NCBI RefSeq assembly: GCF_002953135.1
Contig: NZ_CP026372.1
Location: 3,868,501 to 3,932,500 of the forward strand
Length of the DNA stretch: 64,000 nt
Source: Sphingobium sp. SCG-1
Lineage (GTDB): Bacteria; Pseudomonadota; Alphaproteobacteria; Sphingomonadales; Sphingomonadaceae
Direction of reading: 5' to 3'
Below, one piece after another: positions 45,670-55,151 of this stretch. Under the pieces are notes generated by a model that ran no database searches, was not told the DNA's origin, and saw only the letters and a list, made by a program, of their open reading frames with translations. The position numbers were made by a program, and so were the translations under genes. Position 1 is the first letter of the stretch; the number at the start of each line of letters is the position of its first letter.

Positions 45670-48045
45670 ATGATTAGCACGCGCAGCCGGATGGCCGTTA
45701 CGGCCTCCAGCCTCCTATTCGCTGCCTTGAGCACTATACCTGCATTCGCTGCGGATCCTGCTGCAGCTGATTCTCCCGTCGAGGGTGCCGGTCTCGACGA
45801 GATCATCGTCACTGCGGAGAAGCGCCCGGAAAATCTCCAGCAAACGCCGATATCCATCTCCGTGATGCGCAGCGAAGACCTGGTCAATCGCCATGTCACA
45901 TCGCTGCTCGACCTAGGCGACGGCGCAATTCCCTCGCTCAAGATCGCCCCCTTCTATTCGCGCAATTCGGCGCTGATCGTGAACATCCGCGGCATCGGTG
46001 TACTGTCTGACGGTAACCAGCCTGCACGCGACCAGGGTGTTGGCGTGTACATCGACGGCGTTTATCTGGGCCGCGCCCAAGGATTGGGCACGGCCCTTTT
46101 CGACATTCAGAATATTGAGGTCTTAAAAGGTCCTCAAGGAACATTGTTCGGCCGAAATACCGAAGGCGGCGCTGTCAATATTGTGACGAAGAAGCCGTCG
46201 GGTGAATTCCATTTCAACGGCACCGGCGGCCTGGGAAATTTCGGCAGCTACAAGGGCGAAGTCCATGTCGACCTGCCCTCCTTCAACAACATTGCGTTGA
46301 AGCTCGACGGCGTGATCGCTCGTCGTGACCCGCTGGTGAAGAACCCGCTCGCGGGCTCTGAGGGCTTCAACCAGTATGACAAGCGCGGCCTGCACGTCGA
46401 AGCGCTGTGGACCCCAACGTCCAACTTCAACGTGGATTACAGCTTCGATATCTCCAAAGACGAATCAACCTCGCAATATCTGAACCTGATCGCTCCGGGC
46501 ACGAACAGGCTCGCCGCCGCCGCCACGGTCCAACCCGACCGCGTGCGTACTGCCAATGTCGGCGTGCCGCAGCGGCCAAGCGTGGGCAAAGTTCATGGCC
46601 ATCGCCTGACATTGGAATGGCAGGCGGCGTCGCAGATCACGCTGAAGTCGATCAGCGCATACCGAGAGCTTAGCCAAAGCCAGTTTGACAATGGATCGGC
46701 GGCAAACTCGATGTCGATACCCGCAGCAACGTTCAACCCGGTGATCGGCTTCACCAACTTCCAGTTCGCCCGCGACAGCCTCGCCCAGCTCGACCAGCAC
46801 CAGTGGAGCCAGGAAGTTCAGGCGATCGGCGATATCGGCCGTGTGAAGTTCGTCGCCGGTGCGCTCTACTATCGCGAACATGTGTCTGACAATGCGCAGG
46901 CTTTCAACACGAACACCTTCACCAACGTGGCTGGATCGACCTATACAACCGCGCTGATTGACCCGGCGACGCAACGGATCGACCGCGCCAGTCATGTGAC
47001 TACCAAGAGTATCGGCGCCTTCGGTCAAGCCACGTGGACGCCGGACATCTGGAACGACGCTTTGCACCTGACCGGCGGTTTGCGTTGGACCAAGGACAGC
47101 AAGCATGGCGCGCTGGAGATCGTAAACGGGTTGCTGCCGGTCCCCCGCAGCGGCGTACCGGGTGAGATCGCGCTGGATGCCAGCTGGACGAGGGTCGACC
47201 CGATGGTCAACATGGCGGTCGATCTCAGCCGTGACATCCATGTCTATGGCAAATGGTCCACCGGATATAAGTCAGGCGGCGCAAATTCCCGCAGCCAAGA
47301 ATATGATCCGTTCGATCCGGAGTCAGTGTCGATCTTTGAAATCGGAGCCAAAACCGAATTTTTCGACAACCACGCGCGCTTCAATATTGCCGCCTATGCC
47401 GGCGACTACAAAAATATCCAGGTCGATTTCAGCCGCCCATTCGAAACCGGAGGTGTACGCCAGACCCGCACGACATTGTCGACAGTGAACGCGCCGGGCA
47501 AGGGGAAGCTGCGCGGCGTGGAAGCGGAACTGACCGTCAACCCACTAGAGGGCCTGACGCTTTCCGCCTCCTATGCATATCAGTACGTCCGTATCCCCGC
47601 GGCGGTAAACCCATATCCAAATGCCGCCGGCGTTATCAGCACCTTGGCGGTGCCGATCTACCAGACCTACACGCCTGAGCATTCGGCAAGCGGCGCGATC
47701 GACTATGAGTTACCGCTCAATGGCTTTACCATTCGGGCACATCTCGATGGAAATTACGACGGTGGCTATTATTCCAACGCTACGGACCCGGTCTATGTCG
47801 GACCTGGCTCCGCGGCGAACGTCTATCAGCCGCGAACTGATAAAGCGTTTATCGTAAATGGTCGCCTCGCCATCGCAGACGTGGACATGGGCAACTCGGA
47901 GGCCAAGATCAGCTTCGCCCTGTGGACCCGCAACCTCTTCAACGAACAGCATTTGTTTTACAAGACGCTCAGCCCGACATCTGGTCTGAGCGGCTTCTTC
48001 AACGAACCTCGCACCTTCGGTGGCGAGTTGAACATGCGTTTCTAG
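45670..48045 (+). CDS. TonB-dependent receptor
   Basis: A 791-residue outer-membrane receptor. The signal peptide ends near 'STIPAFAADPA'; the TonB box is 'LDEIIVTAEKRPENLQQTPI'; the plug has 'VYIDGVYLGRAQG' and 'IEVLKGPQGTLFGRNTEGG'; and the C-terminus is 'FGGELNMRF' with terminal Phe. It belongs to the catabolic-type receptors frequent in sphingomonads. The ATG at 45670 is preferred to the longer frame from 45487, which would put 61 residues ahead of the signal peptide. It precedes a periplasmic phosphatase by 97 bp and is divergent from an AraC regulator. Confidence 0.93.
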   Translation: MISTRSRMAVTASSLLFAALSTIPAFAADPAAADSPVEGAGLDEIIVTAEKRPENLQQTPISISVMRSEDLVNRHVTSLLDLGDGAIPSLKIAPFYSRNSALIVNIRGIGVLSDGNQPARDQGVGVYIDGVYLGRAQGLGTALFDIQNIEVLKGPQGTLFGRNTEGGAVNIVTKKPSGEFHFNGTGGLGNFGSYKGEVHVDLPSFNNIALKLDGVIARRDPLVKNPLAGSEGFNQYDKRGLHVEALWTPTSNFNVDYSFDISKDESTSQYLNLIAPGTNRLAAAATVQPDRVRTANVGVPQRPSVGKVHGHRLTLEWQAASQITLKSISAYRELSQSQFDNGSAANSMSIPAATFNPVIGFTNFQFARDSLAQLDQHQWSQEVQAIGDIGRVKFVAGALYYREHVSDNAQAFNTNTFTNVAGSTYTTALIDPATQRIDRASHVTTKSIGAFGQATWTPDIWNDALHLTGGLRWTKDSKHGALEIVNGLLPVPRSGVPGEIALDASWTRVDPMVNMAVDLSRDIHVYGKWSTGYKSGGANSRSQEYDPFDPESVSIFEIGAKTEFFDNHARFNIAAYAGDYKNIQVDFSRPFETGGVRQTRTTLSTVNAPGKGKLRGVEAELTVNPLEGLTLSASYAYQYVRIPAAVNPYPNAAGVISTLAVPIYQTYTPEHSASGAIDYELPLNGFTIRAHLDGNYDGGYYSNATDPVYVGPGSAANVYQPRTDKAFIVNGRLAIADVDMGNSEAKISFALWTRNLFNEQHLFYKTLSPTSGLSGFFNEPRTFGGELNMRF

Positions 48046-48142
48046 ACGGACGAGGGAGCGGCTGCAGACCGCGCCTTTCCTCCTTCTTCCAGCATGAGAC
48101 ATAACGCCCCCGCCTCCGCCTTGACAATATAGGAAACTGCAC

Positions 48143-49192
48143 ATGACCCGCTCAATCCTGATCCCGATCGTAACCCTGTTACTATCCGGCGCCGCCCACG
48201 CGGCCTCCGTCGAAGGGCCATTGGTAACGCGCACGGCGAGCGATGCGCTGACGGTCACCTGGACCGACGACAGCCCCATTGATCTTTTCCTTTCCCCCGA
48301 TCCGTCGGCAACGGTGGACAAGGCGAAGCTGGTGTCGAAGGATGATCGCGACGGCACGGAAACGGTTAAAGTACCCGCCGGCGAGCGGGTCTATTTCCTG
48401 TTGAAAGATCGGAAATCAGGGGAAACAGTACGCGTTGCGGAGCGACTCCTCCCGCTCCAGCAGGGATCGAATTTCCGGGATGTAGGTGGCTATCAAGCCG
48501 CAGGCGGCAAGCACGTGCGTTGGGGCCTCCTTTACCGCTCCGGCGGCCAGCCGCTGCTCACCGAAACGGATGTGAAGCAGATCCAGTCGCTTAAATTAGC
48601 AAATCTCGTCGATCTGCGGTCAAGCGAGGAACGGGTCATCGCGCCCACTCGCATCGACGGCGTTCCTTACCAGGCCGTCGGCTATCCAATGGCGGCGCTC
48701 TCGGGCGGGGGCATGCCGAAAATTGGCGAAGGCGTCTATCGCGTCATGCCAACGATGCTGGCCCCGCAGTTGCGCCTGATTTTCCAGGACATGCTCGCCA
48801 AGAAGGGGCCGGTTGCCTACAACTGCTCGGCAGGACAGGATCGCACCGGTTTCGCCACCGCCATAATCCTGTCTGCTCTGGGCGTGCCGCGCGACACCAT
48901 CGTGGCCGACTATCATCTCTCTACCACCTACCGGCAGCCGGCATGGGAGATGCCAAAGATCGACACCGTAGCGCAGGCGAACAATCCTACCGCAATGTTC
49001 TTCGCTAAGTATCAGCAGAACCCGGCCGCTGCGAAGCCCCAGCCCTTGAAGGATCCCGACGGCACCGCGTTCCTGAGCTATGCCTTCGATGAAATTGAAG
49101 ATCGTTGGGGCTCCGTCGACGCCTATCTGGAGCAGGAAATTGGCCTGACCAGGATAGATATTGCGGCGTTGCGGACCGCGTATTTGGAATAG
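48143..49192 (+). CDS. Exported tyrosine-protein phosphatase (IphP-like)
   Basis: A 349-residue protein with a signal peptide (cleavage after 'LLLSGAAHA', residues 1-20) and a dual-specificity-like phosphatase domain. The P-loop is 'CSAGQDRTG' with nucleophile C228, and 'GSNFRDVGGYQ' and 'VRWGLLYRSGGQ' are typical of the Y_phosphatase3 family. It is probably periplasmic. It follows a TBDR in the same direction, so a role in releasing phosphate from an imported ligand is conceivable but unproven. Alternative substrates include phosphotyrosine or phosphoinositides. Confidence 0.88.
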   Translation: MTRSILIPIVTLLLSGAAHAASVEGPLVTRTASDALTVTWTDDSPIDLFLSPDPSATVDKAKLVSKDDRDGTETVKVPAGERVYFLLKDRKSGETVRVAERLLPLQQGSNFRDVGGYQAAGGKHVRWGLLYRSGGQPLLTETDVKQIQSLKLANLVDLRSSEERVIAPTRIDGVPYQAVGYPMAALSGGGMPKIGEGVYRVMPTMLAPQLRLIFQDMLAKKGPVAYNCSAGQDRTGFATAIILSALGVPRDTIVADYHLSTTYRQPAWEMPKIDTVAQANNPTAMFFAKYQQNPAAAKPQPLKDPDGTAFLSYAFDEIEDRWGSVDAYLEQEIGLTRIDIAALRTAYLE

Positions 49193-49852
49193 GAACATCG
49201 TACTTCCGGACAGCAACTGAACCGCTGCACGGCAGAATGGCCAGCTATAGCTACAATAGAAGAGAACGCTCGTTCGAGTCTGTTTTTGCCTATCTGCTAT
49301 GCAAAGGGGACAGTCGACTGACTGCCTACCTTCTCATTCGGGAGCGAGACACTGGCAACCCTAATCTTTCCGCTTATCCCGGAGAAGCCGTCCTTCACCG
49401 CCGTGCCCGAGAATGACGGCTTCGTCCCATCTGCCGTCAACCGGTGTCGACCCATTTCGGTCACTCAGAGCCAGATTTTCGCTCACCAGGTGCGGCCGGC
49501 CCGCTTTTTTCTGGCTGATGTCGCCCACACCCCGGTCATTCATTAAGCCGAAGCAAGCGTTCGCTTTTGACAGGAACTGACTTCATCCGCCGGATCGCCC
49601 TTATCCCATGCCAGATCGAGCCTCATCTGATGACGGATAACTGCGCTTGGCAGCAGGCATCGGCGTCTGAGCCATCCGCTGGCGGTTTCATGCCTGAGGC
49701 AACAGCACCTTCCCTGCGGGGTCAATGTCGCGGTGAATGCGAGCAACCTATTCGACAAGCGCTATCCAAGACATGCATCGCCGCGACGGAATGTTATTTC
49801 GCGGCGCGCCGGACATCGCTCGTGATGGTAGATGCGTAGGATTTCCGATCCT
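49193..49852. other. Intergenic region with a probable TBDR relic at its right end
   Basis: The first 500 bp show nothing recognisable. From 49721 the plus strand reads 'VNVAVNASNLFDKRY', the conserved near-C-terminal phrase of TonB receptors. In another frame comes 'ECYFAARRTSLVMVDA' before a stop at 49839, similar to the receptor ending CYYGAPRTVxxxLxxxF. Stops and a frameshift show it is dead. No intact gene lies here. Confidence 0.5.
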
Positions 49853-50173
49853 CTAGTCACCGTTGGCGTCGACCATGAATATCGTCGGCTTGCCCCGCGA
49901 TGCTGGATCCCATCCTGCTGACAATGCCGCCCGCACGCCTCGCGCGGCAATCGCGTCGTTGATGTGGGAACGTCCTTTCGGCAATCCTTTCAACAGGCGC
50001 TTAGGCGTCGGAAATTCCAGCACGGCTTCGCGAGGCATATCTCTCTGGCGCAAGGAGACGGTCATGCCCTTCCAGCCATCGGATGAGGACAGCTGGGGCT
50101 CGCTCTGGAGTTCCCAGTCATATTTGAAACCGTCGATTTCGACAGTGCCGCCACGGCCATTCGTATGAAGCAT
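49853..50173 (-). CDS. Conserved-looking small hypothetical protein
   Basis: A 106-residue protein that begins 'MLHTNGRGGTVEIDGFKYDW' and ends in 'KPTIFMVDANGD'. It has no signal peptide, membrane segment or metal motif; the alternating pattern ('VEIDGFKYDWELQSEPQL') suggests beta-sheet. It lies 39 bp downstream of rlmJ on the same strand. Codon use matches the neighbouring genes, which favours a real gene. The function is unknown. Confidence 0.6.
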   Translation of the reverse strand: MLHTNGRGGTVEIDGFKYDWELQSEPQLSSSDGWKGMTVSLRQRDMPREAVLEFPTPKRLLKGLPKGRSHINDAIAARGVRAALSAGWDPASRGKPTIFMVDANGD

Positions 50174-50211
50174 GGGATGCCCTTAACATGCCAGCAGCGG
50201 CATTCCACCTT

Positions 50212-51078
50212 TCATTGGTGCCGAACGGCTTTCTCGACCCCCTCGTTCGTCTGGGTCAACCAATCGGATATAATCTCGCCCTTATGCCCTTCGGGCGCTA
50301 GCGCCGCGCGCAAAGCTTCCAACAGCGGCGGCAGTGTCTGCGTGAAAGCGTAGGGCGGATTGACGATATAGAGGCCCGCGCCGTTGTAGATGCCGGGTTG
50401 CTCGCTATCGTATAACCAATGCTCCACCCGCAGCAATTTCGGGATACCGAGCTTGCGTAACTGTTCCTTCCACCGCCGATGCGTGGCGCGGTCTTTTAGC
50501 GGAAACCAGATCACCGTCACGCCATGCGCCCATTTGCGGCAAGCGGCAGCGAGAGTGGAGGTGATGCGCGCGCGTTCGTCCAGCTGCTCGTAGGGCGGAT
50601 CGACAACCACCACGCCGCGCGCAGTGCGGGGCGGCAACATAGCCAGCCAAAGTTCGTAAGCGTCGCGTTCATGCACGGCCGCGCTGGTGCCCCGCATCAC
50701 GCCGCGCAGGGCGGAAGCGTCTTCGGGATGCTTTTCGTTGAGGATCAGGAAATCCTGCGGGCGCAAAAGCTGCGCTAAAATCTGCGGCGAGCCGGGGTAA
50801 AGCTGTGGTTCGCCCCCCACATTCACTGCCTGCACGGCGGCGCGGTAATCATCTAGCAAGGGGTTCGTGTCGGCGAAGGCCTGCAGCACGCCCTTCGTGG
50901 CCTCGCCGGTGCGTTGAGCTTCGTCACCGCCAAGGTCGTACAGCCCGCAGCCGGCGTGGGTGTCGATCAGAGTCAGCGCGCCCTGCTTATGCTGCAAGGC
51001 TCGCACCAAGGCGATAAGCAGGCTGTGCTTCACGACATCGGCGCTATTGCCGGCATGAAAGGAGTGGCGATAATTCAT
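50212..51078 (-). CDS. rlmJ: 23S rRNA (adenine(2030)-N6)-methyltransferase
   Basis: A 288-residue RlmJ, which methylates A2030 of 23S rRNA with SAM. The N-terminus 'MNYRHSFHAGNSADVVKHSL' is highly characteristic, SAM-binding 'LTLIDTHAGCGLYDL' follows, and the catalytic N6-adenine motif is 'VVVDPPYEQ' (DPPY). Length matches the E. coli enzyme. It is followed on the same strand by a small hypothetical gene. Confidence 0.95.
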   Translation of the reverse strand: MNYRHSFHAGNSADVVKHSLLIALVRALQHKQGALTLIDTHAGCGLYDLGGDEAQRTGEATKGVLQAFADTNPLLDDYRAAVQAVNVGGEPQLYPGSPQILAQLLRPQDFLILNEKHPEDASALRGVMRGTSAAVHERDAYELWLAMLPPRTARGVVVVDPPYEQLDERARITSTLAAACRKWAHGVTVIWFPLKDRATHRRWKEQLRKLGIPKLLRVEHWLYDSEQPGIYNGAGLYIVNPPYAFTQTLPPLLEALRAALAPEGHKGEIISDWLTQTNEGVEKAVRHQ

Positions 51079-51735
51079 TGTGATTCAAAATCCTGACGAT
51101 CTGCCTTTACACGAGCTGCTGGACCTTCTGCAAAGCGAAGCTAGGCCATGCCAGTATTGCTCGGCCCGGAAGCCGAGCGCGAGGCGATTGAAGCAACCAA
51201 TCCGGTGCTCGCATAGCGTCGGGCGGAAACCTTCAAGGCGCTTCGGCGTAAGGCCCAAGCCCGCGTTAGCGATCGTCACCGCAGGCGGAACTACAGCACG
51301 CGCCGACGGGCAAATGCCCAGTCCTGACCGAGTGGATATGGCCTGTCCAGAATTGCTTGAGCACGTTGCGGCAAGCGACCCGCGGGCCAACCTCCGCGCA
51401 TTAGACAGTTCGAGATTGCCAGGTGGTTTGTCACCAAGTGAGAAGGAACTAATAAGAATTCTTGCTGATAGGCAACTAGTTGATCTTCTGACGCGAGACG
51501 GCTCATCGAAACATGCCTCGCTTCTTTGGACAACCACTCCTGTCCTAGCTTAGCTGATTCCGTTGAGGATCCGCCGGTGGCGCTTGGCTGAATGAGGCGT
51601 CAGCTCCTGTCCCTATCTCAGATGACTCATTCTTGTCATTGCCACACTCCCTTTTCACTCCCAAAAACGGTCCCTCGTTCGTCGCCGTGCAAGCGGCCGC
51701 TTCATCCGAAGGCGGTCATTCACTAAGGTGCGATT
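51079..51735. other. Stretch without a confirmed gene
   Basis: A 157-codon plus-strand frame (51080-51553, 'MIQNPDDLPLHELLDLLQSE') and an opposing 150-codon frame cover most of the region; neither shows a known family. The plus frame begins plausibly and then turns into Arg/Ser-rich sequence. In another frame 'MPVLLGPEAEREAIEATNPV' ends at once, so a frameshifted relic is likely. The last 180 bp should hold the promoter of the lipoprotein gene. Confidence 0.35.
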
Positions 51736-52278
51736 ATGTCACGCGCGCTCCTTCTGCTGATCCTGTTCCTGACACTGACAGGCTGCTGGACCGGGCCGGT
51801 ACTTTTCACCGCCGCCGATGCTGCCAAATCCCTAAAAGACGGAGCCTATCGCTTGGTAGAAGCGGGATCGAGCGAAACAGGCGGCGATATTTTGCCCATC
51901 AGCACCCAGCACGATGGCAGCCTCCTGGTGACAGGCCCGGAACACCCCTGGCGCGTACTGGCCGTTCCGCTGGCGCAAGCGGGACGAGACAGGTTCATCC
52001 TCCAACTGCAGCAAACCGATCCCAAGACACCCGAGCGCGCCATGAAGGCGACCTATATGCTGCTCGACATGCGCAGGCAGCATCCTGCCATCACTATCCT
52101 TGCCTGCGATGCGGAGACCGCTGCAGCGGTCGAAGCCAGCGACGGCTTCATCGCGCGCGATCCGCAGTCGGCCTCGAGCTGCGGCTTCACTGACGGTGCT
52201 GTCCTCAAACAGCGTATCGTCGCAGCGGGGCAAGATCTGTCGAATCCAGATATCGAACTAGTAAGGGTCGGTGAATGA
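51736..52278 (+). CDS. Putative lipoprotein
   Basis: A 180-residue protein with a lipoprotein signal: 'LLLLILFLTLTGC', lipobox L-T-G-C with the lipidated Cys at residue 17. The mature part ('AYRLVEAGSSETGGDILPIS', 'HPWRVLAVPLAQAGRDRFIL') is soluble and probably beta-rich; no enzymatic motif is seen. It overlaps the next gene by four bases (ATGA), so the two products probably act together in the envelope. The function is unknown. Confidence 0.75.
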   Translation: MSRALLLLILFLTLTGCWTGPVLFTAADAAKSLKDGAYRLVEAGSSETGGDILPISTQHDGSLLVTGPEHPWRVLAVPLAQAGRDRFILQLQQTDPKTPERAMKATYMLLDMRRQHPAITILACDAETAAAVEASDGFIARDPQSASSCGFTDGAVLKQRIVAAGQDLSNPDIELVRVGE

Positions 52279-53429
52279 AACATATCCTTCTGATCGTCAC
52301 CGGCGCGCTCCTGCTGACCGCGGCGACCAACCCTAACCCCGGCCGCACTGCGGCAGCCGAGGGGTCCGGTCCCAGCTTTTCCTGCGTATCGGCGCGCACG
52401 GCGGTGGAGAAAGCGGTCTGCGCAGACCCCGCGCTGTCATCGGCAGATCGCGAAATGGCGAGGCTCTTTGCCCTTGCCCGGGCGAGCGCTTTTGGCAGCG
52501 GCCCTTCAAATGAACTGGCGGCGCAGCGCCAGGCCCTCACGGACATGCGGTCGTGCGAAGGGGCGGCCGGTTCCCTGCCTATTGGGAAATGCCTCGCGCC
52601 TCTCTACACGCGCCGCAATTTCGAGCTTGCGACAGCGATACTGACGCGGGAGCCGGATAAGGCGCTCCCTGTCCTTCGCCGTAACGGACCGGGCTTGGCC
52701 CCGGTGCTCGAAGCCATTGCGCTCTGGGCTGCCGAACCGGTCGACGCGTCATGGTCGGCACCGGAGCGGGCAACAAGCCGGAAGCGGATCGCCGCCTTGC
52801 TATTGCCTTATCTGACCGCCCTGCAAACAGACGAGGGCCAGTCGTTCGGCTGGTCGATCCTATCACGTCCCGGCGGAGACTCTCCGGCCGTCAACCATAT
52901 CGACGACATTTTCCGGTCCGACCGCCATCTTGCCGCCTTCCTCAATGTCCTTGGTCCCTATCTGCCCGAAGAGACGGAGGCCGGCGTCATGCTGCGTGGC
53001 TTGCCCTGCTCCGCGATCGTCAAGCACCCCGATCTGCTGAATGCGACCGGCGCCGTCTTCGGCTCCACCATGGACAATTTCGGTTTTCGCACGGATTGCG
53101 CGCACACCCTGCCCCCAACCCCTGCGCTATTTCAGCTCGACAGGAAGATCCTCGACAGCTGGCCGGCCTGCGACGGCACGATCCGTTTCTCCGCCTATCG
53201 AGCCTACGGCGTCACCCTTGATGCCGCTCGCCTCGGACAGTCACTGAAAACGCCGGCCGAAGGTTCCGACCGGCCGCGCGGGATTACCGCAGCGGAGATA
53301 GACGGGGTACGCACTGAACTGGCCGGCTACTATGCCAAATATCTTGCTAAGGCACCTGCAGAAGCCAAAACGATGGCGGATAGTGCGATCCGCGCCATAC
53401 TCTCGGCGGCGCACAGCTGCGGCACCTGA
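52275..53429 (+). CDS. Exported protein with LprI-like (DUF1311) N-terminal domain
   Basis: A 384-residue protein with a signal peptide ('LLIVTGALLLTAAT'). Residues 35-105 contain 'SFSCVSARTAVEKAVCADPA' and 'LSSADREMARLFALARA', the cysteine pattern of the LprI/DUF1311 domain found in lysozyme-inhibitor-like and other periplasmic proteins. The C-terminal 280 residues are unassigned. Its start overlaps the upstream lipoprotein stop, indicating coupled expression. A lysozyme-inhibitor role is only one possibility. Confidence 0.7.
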   Translation: MKHILLIVTGALLLTAATNPNPGRTAAAEGSGPSFSCVSARTAVEKAVCADPALSSADREMARLFALARASAFGSGPSNELAAQRQALTDMRSCEGAAGSLPIGKCLAPLYTRRNFELATAILTREPDKALPVLRRNGPGLAPVLEAIALWAAEPVDASWSAPERATSRKRIAALLLPYLTALQTDEGQSFGWSILSRPGGDSPAVNHIDDIFRSDRHLAAFLNVLGPYLPEETEAGVMLRGLPCSAIVKHPDLLNATGAVFGSTMDNFGFRTDCAHTLPPTPALFQLDRKILDSWPACDGTIRFSAYRAYGVTLDAARLGQSLKTPAEGSDRPRGITAAEIDGVRTELAGYYAKYLAKAPAEAKTMADSAIRAILSAAHSCGT

Positions 53430-53432
53430 GGT

Positions 53433-54422
53433 TCAGGGGCAGCCACGCCCCTTTACAGGCAACACGATCGGCGGATTGCCAAATGGCCTGGCCCTTGGCG
53501 TTACGCTTCGATCGCCGATTACGGGCATGAAGCGCGCGTCCATGAATTCCACCTGCGCCTCGCATCGCCCCCTGCGGACGAACGCCATTGGAATGGTTGA
53601 CCAGTTGAAGAAAGGCTTGAGGCCGGGGGTCACCGCAATGGCCCGGCCCACCAGCGGATCGCGCATTCCGTCAGGGATCATCGGCTGGATGTCAGTGATA
53701 TGCGTGAGGCTGCGGAGAGGATCGTACTGCGCCTGCCCCACTCTGTCGGCGTCGCGCCAAACAAGGTTCCGTGTCCAGAACAACACCGGTTCTGCGCCGG
53801 CGTAGATGACCTGCGGCGTCCACCCCAACTCGGACGTCAGCGCGCGGCGCGCCATGAGCGTGATGCCGCCGTTGAGCAGGACGTAAGAGCAAGCCACGAT
53901 CAGACTCGAAATGGCAGGCCACCGCCACGGGAGCCCCTGCCGCTCGCGGCGGCGCGAAAGCCAGATTCCCAGCGGCAGCACCATCCAGAGCATCGCGTCT
54001 ATGATGAAAAGCGTGTCAGTGTGGAACCAGCGCGTGCTGAATGGCGACAACAGCTGGACCGCATAGGTGGTCTGAAGATCGAGAAGCGGGTGAGTCAGTG
54101 CCCCCAGGTAAGACAGTAGAAAAAGCCACGGCCCATTCATGGGCAGGCTGCTTGCGAACTTCTCGCCTCGGGAGCATTGCCAACGATCGAGAAGCCAGAG
54201 CAGCGCCGCGAGCATGGCCGGCAGGATTACTATCCCGCCCAGCAGACCATGGGTAAACCCACGATGCGTCGCTAGCGGCAGCCAGGGCACCCAGCCAAAG
54301 AACACGTCGATATCGGGCAGGTTGGCGCCCAGAATCAGCGCTGCGAGTCCCTTGCGGGACTTCGTTTTGAGGCCGGTCTGGCCCAGTGCCCATCCGGCAA
54401 GGCTGTGGGTGAAATTGTCCAT
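53433..54422 (-). CDS. Membrane-bound metal-dependent hydrolase, YdjM/DUF457-like
   Basis: A 329-residue inner-membrane protein. It opens with 'MDNFTHSLAGWALGQTGL' and has 'LGANLPDIDVFFGW', 'HRGFTHGLLGG' and 'LTHPLLDLQTTY', the His/Asp motifs of the YdjM (LexA-binding, membrane-bound hydrolase) family. About four to five transmembrane helices are visible, followed by a soluble C-terminal part of 130 residues. The ATG at 54422 gives the normal family start; the frame extends to 54476. It converges with the LprI-like gene, the stop codons lying three bases apart. Confidence 0.85.
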   Translation of the reverse strand: MDNFTHSLAGWALGQTGLKTKSRKGLAALILGANLPDIDVFFGWVPWLPLATHRGFTHGLLGGIVILPAMLAALLWLLDRWQCSRGEKFASSLPMNGPWLFLLSYLGALTHPLLDLQTTYAVQLLSPFSTRWFHTDTLFIIDAMLWMVLPLGIWLSRRRERQGLPWRWPAISSLIVACSYVLLNGGITLMARRALTSELGWTPQVIYAGAEPVLFWTRNLVWRDADRVGQAQYDPLRSLTHITDIQPMIPDGMRDPLVGRAIAVTPGLKPFFNWSTIPMAFVRRGRCEAQVEFMDARFMPVIGDRSVTPRARPFGNPPIVLPVKGRGCP

Positions 54423-54643
54423 GGAAAGTCCATGGCCCGCACTGCAGACAATCGTCAACTTCAAGGGTGAGCCCAACTCTATCTTCCCGGATCTTGAGGA
54501 TTTTCAGTGATGGTCAATGGATAACCATTGGCATCGCGCATCGTTGTTGCTGATTGCGGTACAGAGGGCCCCAGAGCCCGCCGTTGCCCGCGGCAACAAT
54601 TCGCCGCATTATCCCGTCCGCTGTTGAATCGGGAAGGCCTTGT

Positions 54644-55093
54644 ATGTTCAGAAAGATCGCACTGCTTGGAGCGCTCCTCGTCACCGTGCCCGCGCTCGCG
54701 CAGCCTGCCCCAGGAGTTCGAATGCCTCCGGAGATCGGTGTGGCTTACGGACGGCTAGGAAAGGCCATGATGGCTCATGACGCTGCAGGAGTAAGAACCG
54801 TCTGGGCCGAAGATTTCGTCGTCAACTCTCCAAACAACACGGTGATCGGGCGGGAGGATGTGATCGGCGTCATGGAACAAGACTTTCTCGATTATCGCGA
54901 CTTCCAAAAGCACGTCACCTTTGTTGGCGAGAAGCCGGAAGTGACGGTGATTATGGGATATGACACGATGATCCCGTTAAAGGGTCCTGGCGCCGGCAAG
55001 CAGGTCACACGACCATTTACAGATATCTGGGCAAAGCGGAGCGCAGGCTGGCAACTGATCGCTCGTCAGGCGACAATTGCCGCGGCGAAGTAG
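54644..55093 (+). CDS. Exported NTF2-like (SnoaL/DUF4440) protein
   Basis: A 149-residue protein with a signal peptide ('MFRKIALLGALLVTVPALAQ') and an NTF2-like cone fold ('GKAMMAHDAAGVRTVWAEDF', 'VNSPNNTVIGREDVIGVMEQ', 'ITDIWAKRSAGWQLIARQAT'-like end). It is probably periplasmic; ligand and reaction are unknown. The ATG at 54644 follows GGGAAGG; the longer frame from 54554 would bury the signal peptide. It is not closely similar to the two cytoplasmic NTF2-like proteins elsewhere in the window. Confidence 0.8.
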   Translation: MFRKIALLGALLVTVPALAQPAPGVRMPPEIGVAYGRLGKAMMAHDAAGVRTVWAEDFVVNSPNNTVIGREDVIGVMEQDFLDYRDFQKHVTFVGEKPEVTVIMGYDTMIPLKGPGAGKQVTRPFTDIWAKRSAGWQLIARQATIAAAK

Positions 55094-55151
55094 AAGACAA
55101 AATCGACCATTTGCGGAGATTTAACTGCTGATAATATGTCACAGAAAGCGG

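Noticed and set aside
51085..51537. A 150-codon minus-strand frame.
   Set aside because: Ser/Arg/Cys-rich without conserved motifs; overlaps another unassigned frame and looks like chance.
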